From Pseudomonadota bacterium (GTDB taxonomy: Bacteria > Pseudomonadota > Alphaproteobacteria > UBA8366 > GCA-2717185): a stretch of DNA of 8,399 nt. Under the pieces are notes generated by a model. That model was given only the letters and a program-made list of their open reading frames with translations, was not told the DNA's origin and did no database searches. Position numbers and translations under genes: made by a program. Location: NCBI GenBank assembly GCA_027619655.1, contig JAQCHR010000135.1, positions 1 to 8,399 of the forward strand, given 5' to 3'. This document shows, piece by piece, positions 5,278-8,399 of the stretch. Numbering within the stretch: the stretch's first letter is position 1; every line of letters starts with the position of its first letter.

Positions 5278-6939
5278 ATGACCGACTCCACCGTAAAACC
5301 GGGGGTACTCCTCGACGCGCTGATGGCTGCGGGCGATATTTCCTACGATTGGAATGTCACCAGTGACAAAATGACGTTTTTCGGCGATATTGACGCCCTG
5401 ATCGGCGCCGATCACGTGACCGATGGCGCGACATTTCAGTCGCATGTCAACGCGGAAGACCAGCCGCGGCGGCTGCAGGCTCTGGCCAGGCACAATGCCG
5501 CAGGGGGGCGTTTCGACTGCGAATACCGCCTGCGGCGGGCGGATGGGTCGATCTGCTGGGTGCATGATCGCGGCAAAATCGAAACCGGCGCCGGTGGCGT
5601 CGCAAACCGTATGTTGGGAACGCTGCGGATTGTCACCGAACGCAAATCGGCGGAAGAAAGCCAACGCGACGTGGCGGTTTATGACGCACTGACCGGTCAC
5701 TATAATCAGTCCCGACTGCGTGAAGCGCTTGAACACGCGCTGACCCATGCGCAACGATATGCGGCGGAAGGCGGCTACCTGGTTGTCGGAATAGACAGTA
5801 TGGCAAGTCTCGCATCGGCACATGACGACGCGATCTTGGAAAGGATTTTCGTTTCCGTCGGCCAGAAAATTGAAGAATGCGTCCGAACGGCGGATGTAAT
5901 CGGCCGGCTCGAAGCATTTCGGTTCGGCGTGGTGCTGAGCCAATGCACCGAACCCGGTCTTGCTGCGGTTGCAGACAAGATCAAGGCGACTGTCGCGGCC
6001 ATTCCTTTCATGACTCCCGATGGACCCTTGCCGATCAGCGTTTCGGTCGGCGGGGTGTTGTTTCCGTCAGACGTCAGGACAACAAATGCCGCCATGCATT
6101 GCGGGACCAGGGCGCTCGACGATGCCATGCGGCGCGGGGCCGGGACATTCGCGTCGCACCGGCAGGCATCGATATTACCCGGCCACGACTACGATCAGGA
6201 GGATATCGGCGCGTCGCTGGTACAGGCGCTGCGCGACGGGCACGTTGCTTTCGCCTATCAACCGGTAGTCCGGTGCGCTGACGGTGAAATCGCCTATTAC
6301 GAAACCTTGTTACGGATACTCGACGGGGACAAGCCGCCGGTTCCCGCTTCTGTTTTCGTGCCGGTCGCCGAACAGCAGGGCTATTCGCAGCGGGTTGACC
6401 GCTACGGACTGGACCTCGCCATAGCCGAGCTTGATCTGTATCCGGACCTGCATCTGGCGATGAATATTTCCGGACTGACCGTCACTGACCGCGCATGGCT
6501 GCGCCGTCTGAACGGCGCCGTCGCCGGACGCCCCGACATCGCGCAGCGTTTGATCATCGAGATAACGGAAACGGCGGAACTTTACGATTTCGAGGATTCA
6601 CTGCGCTTTATTTCGTCGGTGCGCGCGCTCGGATGCCGGGTTTCCCTGGATGATTTTGGCGTCGGCTACACGAATTTCCGCCATTTGCAGACGTTCCCGG
6701 TCGATACCGTGAAAATTGACGGCTCCTATATCCGCGGCGTCGCAGGCAATGCCGCAAACCAGAAATTCATCGACACCTTGCTCGGGATAACAACGGCTTA
6801 CGGTATCGAAACAGTCGCTGAATGTGTCGAATCCCAGGCCGACCTTGATTACCTGCTGGCGCAGGGCGTTACCTATCTGCAGGGGTGGGAACTGGGCCGT
6901 CCAGCGCTGACCCACCCCGTTCTCGCCGCCGCCAAATAG
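5278..6939 (+). CDS. PAS-GGDEF-EAL protein; degenerate GGDEF, predicted c-di-GMP phosphodiesterase
   Basis: Soluble 553-residue signalling protein. A PAS_3-like sensor (about 13-125, including FDCEYRLRRADGSICWVHD) is followed by a GGDEF domain (about 133-295) and an EAL domain (about 310-550). The GGDEF signature reads EAFRF (212-216), so cyclase activity should be lost, yet the inhibitory-site pattern RxxD survives as RTAD (203-206), five residues before it. The EAL domain has the residues expected for hydrolysis of c-di-GMP: E342 in ETLLR (Thr replacing Ala), N396, E428, D458-D459 in DDFGVGY, K479, E515 and E518 in AECVE, and Q535 in QGWELGRP. It therefore probably degrades c-di-GMP, with the inactive GGDEF acting as a regulatory module. 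There are no membrane segments. No good ribosome site precedes the ATG. It converges on phaR with only 17 bp between stops. Confidence 0.95.
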   Translation: MTDSTVKPGVLLDALMAAGDISYDWNVTSDKMTFFGDIDALIGADHVTDGATFQSHVNAEDQPRRLQALARHNAAGGRFDCEYRLRRADGSICWVHDRGKIETGAGGVANRMLGTLRIVTERKSAEESQRDVAVYDALTGHYNQSRLREALEHALTHAQRYAAEGGYLVVGIDSMASLASAHDDAILERIFVSVGQKIEECVRTADVIGRLEAFRFGVVLSQCTEPGLAAVADKIKATVAAIPFMTPDGPLPISVSVGGVLFPSDVRTTNAAMHCGTRALDDAMRRGAGTFASHRQASILPGHDYDQEDIGASLVQALRDGHVAFAYQPVVRCADGEIAYYETLLRILDGDKPPVPASVFVPVAEQQGYSQRVDRYGLDLAIAELDLYPDLHLAMNISGLTVTDRAWLRRLNGAVAGRPDIAQRLIIEITETAELYDFEDSLRFISSVRALGCRVSLDDFGVGYTNFRHLQTFPVDTVKIDGSYIRGVAGNAANQKFIDTLLGITTAYGIETVAECVESQADLDYLLAQGVTYLQGWELGRPALTHPVLAAAK

Positions 6940-6956
6940 ACGGCGCCGGGACAGCC

Positions 6957-7550
6957 CTATTTTTTCGACAGGGCGTCAATCTGCATCTGCAGCGCATCCA
7001 GTTTCTGCGTCAGCGCTTCGATCTTGTCGTCATCGGCGGCCGGCTTCGACGGTTCCGCGGCAGCGGATTTTTCACCCGTGCCGCCGCCAAACGGCTTGAA
7101 CAGTTCCATCGCCTTTTCGAACATATTCATGTTCTGGCGGCCGAGGTCGTCCAGCGATCCGATGGGAAAAACATTGCCGAAGGATTCGCGCAGCGTTTCC
7201 TGCATCTTTGTCTGATTGTTCATGAAGGTCGACATCGAATGCTCCAGGAAGCGTGGCAGCAGCGTCTGTTGCATCGCATCGCCATAACATCCGATGACCT
7301 GCCGCAGGAAGTCGATCGGCAGCAGATTCTGCCCCTTGGCTTCCTCTTCGACAATAATCTGGGTCAGCACGGATCGCGTAATGTCCTCGCCGCTTTTGGC
7401 GTCAAAGACGACGAAATCGACGTTGTCCTTGACCATCTGGCACAGGTACTCCAGCGTTACATAGCTGCTCGTGGCCGTATTGTAGAGCCGCCGATTGGCG
7501 TATTTCTTGATTGTGACCGGTGCATCGGCCTTGCCTTCGGTGTCCGCCAT
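6957..7550 (-). CDS. phaR: Polyhydroxyalkanoate synthesis repressor PhaR
   Basis: Transcriptional repressor of PHA granule and synthesis genes; in characterised homologues it binds both DNA and PHA and is released from DNA when polymer forms. The 197-residue protein has the family's N-terminal DNA-binding domain (PHB_acc_N, about 12-72) with the hallmark KKYANRRLYNT at 15-25. PHB_acc-type segments follow (about 78-150: FLRQVIGCYG, FLEHSMSTFM, FEKAMELFKPF). A Gly/Ala/Pro-rich linker leads to a C-terminal heptad coiled coil (about 175-196), probably for oligomerisation. The start at 7550 gives a normal N-terminus and has GAGG 4 nt upstream; the frame is open to 7637, but that extension has no homologous character. 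It is divergent from a thiolase gene, the usual alphaproteobacterial phaR-phaAB arrangement. Confidence 0.97.
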   Translation of the reverse strand: MADTEGKADAPVTIKKYANRRLYNTATSSYVTLEYLCQMVKDNVDFVVFDAKSGEDITRSVLTQIIVEEEAKGQNLLPIDFLRQVIGCYGDAMQQTLLPRFLEHSMSTFMNNQTKMQETLRESFGNVFPIGSLDDLGRQNMNMFEKAMELFKPFGGGTGEKSAAAEPSKPAADDDKIEALTQKLDALQMQIDALSKK

Positions 7551-7567
7551 GAATCCTCGCAATGTTG

Positions 7568-7587
7568 GTGCCGGAACGTTTCGGCAC
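7568..7587 (-). promoter_or_regulatory. Small hairpin in the phaR leader
   Basis: GTGCCG (7568-7573) and CGGCAC (7582-7587) are exact reverse complements with an 8-nt loop. The hairpin lies 18 nt upstream of the phaR start, between the candidate -10 and the ribosome site. It could fold in the leader RNA or be a binding site. No T-run follows, so it is not a terminator. Confidence 0.25.
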
Positions 7588-7590
7588 AAA

Positions 7591-7619
7591 CGCATAGCAT
7601 TCTCTGGGCCTGCGATCAA
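7591..7619 (-). promoter_or_regulatory. Candidate phaR promoter
   Basis: On the minus strand, TTGATC (plus-strand 7614-7619) and TATGCG (7591-7596) are separated by 17 nt and lie about 40-70 nt before the phaR ATG. The -35 is fair and the -10 is weak. A perfect TTGACA also occurs on this strand at 7666-7671, but it has no -10 at standard spacing. Confidence 0.3.
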
Positions 7620-7626
7620 AGGATTG

Positions 7627-7637
7627 CTGCACCGCAA
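7627..7637. promoter_or_regulatory. Candidate PhaR operator 1 (CTGC-N3-GCAA)
   Basis: The sequence is CTGC ACC GCAA. As I recall, the published binding consensus for Rhodobacter sphaeroides PhaR is CTGC-N3-GCAG; this site differs at the last base. It lies 77 nt upstream of the phaR start, just beyond the candidate phaR -35 element. A second copy with the same spacing is at 7731-7741. Autoregulation of phaR is the likely meaning; this is inference. Confidence 0.5.
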
Positions 7638-7703
7638 CGCATGCGGGTGTATTTTTAGATCACCCTGTCAATGACGCCGGAATGAAGTTTTCCGCACGGC
7701 TTC

Positions 7704-7732
7704 TTGTTTGCGATGGTCCGCCGCGATATGCT
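7704..7732 (+). promoter_or_regulatory. Candidate thiolase (phaA) promoter
   Basis: TTGTTT (7704-7709) and TATGCT (7727-7732) are separated by 17 nt and lie about 70-100 nt before the thiolase ATG. Both hexamers are moderate sigma-70 matches. The -10 overlaps the second candidate PhaR site, which would let a bound repressor block initiation. Confidence 0.35.
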
Positions 7733-7741
7733 GCGTCGCAA
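7731..7741. promoter_or_regulatory. Candidate PhaR operator 2 (CTGC-N3-GCAA)
   Basis: The sequence is CTGC GTC GCAA, containing the exact palindrome TGCG-T-CGCA. It shares GCTGC-N3-GCAA with the site at 7627, and the copies start exactly 104 bp apart, close to ten helical turns. It overlaps the end of the candidate thiolase -10 box, a classic repressor position. Confidence 0.5.
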
Positions 7742-7791
7742 AATGATACGCCGCCGGCGGCTTCCAGCTGGATGGGCGAATTGTCACCAGC

Positions 7792-7796
7792 AGGAG
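7792..7796 (+). promoter_or_regulatory. Ribosome binding site of the thiolase gene
   Basis: AGGAG with a 7-nt spacer to the ATG at 7804, near the ideal distance. It is the strongest ribosome site in the window and fixes the thiolase start. Confidence 0.7.
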
Positions 7797-7803
7797 TTTT
7801 ATC

Positions 7804-8399
7804 ATGACGGATGTTGTTATCGCAGGTGCCGCGCGGACCCCGGTGGGTGCGTTCAATGGCGGTTTGAGTTCAGTACCGGCTTCGTATCTGGGTTCGGTCG
7901 CTATCGCCGAGGCCATGCGTCGGGCGAAAGTCGATCCGGGCGAAGTCGATGAAGTCATCATGGGGCAGATCCTGACGGCCGGTACCGGCCAGAATGCGGC
8001 CCGCCAGGCGGCGATGGAAGCCGGAATCCCGGTCGAGAAAACGGCCTATCAGATCAATCAGCTCTGCGGGTCCGGGCTGCGTACGGTTGCGCTCGGCTTC
8101 CAGTCGATCCTGACCGGCGACTGTGACATCGTGGTGGCCGGCGGCCAGGAGAGCATGAGCCAGGCGCCGCATTGCGCACATCTTCGCAATGGCCAGAAAA
8201 TGGGGGATCTGAACTTTATCGATACGATGCTAAAGGACGGCCTGTTCGACGCTTTCAACGGTTATCACATGGGCAATACGGCCGAAAATGTCGCCCGCCA
8301 GTGGCAGTTGACCCGTGACGATCAGGATACCTTCGCCGCCGGATCGCAGCAGAAAGCCGAAGCGGCGATGAAGGCCGGCCGGTTCGTCGATGAAATCGT
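7804..8399 (+). CDS. phaA: Acetyl-CoA C-acetyltransferase (thiolase), PhaA type; C-terminal half beyond window
   Basis: Condenses two acetyl-CoA to acetoacetyl-CoA, the first step of PHB synthesis, and can run in reverse in degradation. The 198 residues present are about half of the usual 390-395. The N-terminus TDVVIAGAARTPVGAFNG is typical. The acyl-accepting cysteine is C88 in NQLCGSG (residues 85-91), and the substrate-loop histidine is H155 in GYHMGNTAENV (153-163); these correspond to C89 and H156 of the Zoogloea ramigera enzyme. The reading frame is uninterrupted to the window end. Divergence from phaR and the candidate PhaR site at its promoter argue for a biosynthetic PhaA role, with phaB expected next; a general catabolic thiolase (AtoB type) cannot be excluded from sequence alone. 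Confidence 0.96.
   Translation, partial: MTDVVIAGAARTPVGAFNGGLSSVPASYLGSVAIAEAMRRAKVDPGEVDEVIMGQILTAGTGQNAARQAAMEAGIPVEKTAYQINQLCGSGLRTVALGFQSILTGDCDIVVAGGQESMSQAPHCAHLRNGQKMGDLNFIDTMLKDGLFDAFNGYHMGNTAENVARQWQLTRDDQDTFAAGSQQKAEAAMKAGRFVDEI

Noticed and set aside
6927..6965. A GC-rich stretch followed by TATTTTTT between the phosphodiesterase and phaR stops, resembling a terminator.
   Set aside because: Only a 5-bp (CGCCG/CGGCG) or shorter stem can be drawn, and the T-run is not adjacent to it; too weak to call.
6981..6992. CTGC-N4-GCAG inside phaR, resembling a PhaR operator.
   Set aside because: The spacing is 4 rather than 3, and it lies in the coding sequence for the coiled coil (LQMQ codons); explained by coding.
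6885..7658. A 257-codon plus-strand open frame opposite phaR.
   Set aside because: It is antisense to a clear PhaR sequence and reads as a His/Arg/Gln-rich shadow.
7666..7671. Perfect TTGACA on the minus strand upstream of phaR.
   Set aside because: No -10-like hexamer occurs 16-18 nt downstream, so it is not called as a promoter on its own.

Overview
The window looks like chromosomal DNA of a GC-rich alphaproteobacterium, probably a Rhodospirillales-like lineage. The reasons are a polyhydroxyalkanoate (PHA) regulator gene (phaR) divergent from a PHA-type thiolase gene, a TRAP carboxylate transporter, a PAS/GGDEF/EAL signalling protein, and codon use rich in G and C at third positions throughout. 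I see no mobile element, tRNA, rRNA or CRISPR array. Lineage is inferred from gene content only.

Layout. (1) 1-1006, minus strand: the start of a TRAP large permease (dctM type, cut by the window edge) and the complete small permease (dctQ type), with translation probably coupled. (2) 1007-1516: about 510 bp with no convincing gene, ending in a 17-nt palindrome just before the next gene. (3) 1517-4709, plus strand: a compact three-gene unit encoding a flippase-like membrane protein (LPG_synthase_TM/UPF0104 family), a fused methyltransferase plus GT2 glycosyltransferase, and a second methyltransferase. The gaps are 29 and 2 bp, so it is very likely one operon, and it probably makes or moves a polyprenol-linked or otherwise lipid-linked, methylated sugar. 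(4) 4659-5105, minus strand: a small unrecognised Pro/Gln/Arg-rich protein whose 3' end overlaps the second methyltransferase tail to tail. (5) 5106-5277: an AT-rich divergent control region with a perfect 17-nt palindrome and a second inverted repeat. (6) 5278-6939, plus strand: a soluble PAS-GGDEF-EAL protein whose GGDEF signature is destroyed while the EAL catalytic set is intact, so it is predicted to be a c-di-GMP phosphodiesterase. (7) 6957-7550, minus strand: phaR. (8) 7551-7803: the control region between phaR and the thiolase, with two copies of CTGC-N3-GCAA exactly 104 bp apart. (9) 7804 to the end, plus strand: the first half of an acetyl-CoA acetyltransferase (phaA type).

How the genes fit together. 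phaR and the thiolase form a familiar carbon-storage module: the thiolase starts PHB synthesis from acetyl-CoA, and PhaR, which responds to PHA in characterised systems, probably represses both genes through the repeated sites. The three-gene plus-strand unit is the least characterised part and the best candidate for an undescribed pathway. The phosphodiesterase would lower c-di-GMP in response to an unknown PAS signal. No link between these modules is visible beyond adjacency.
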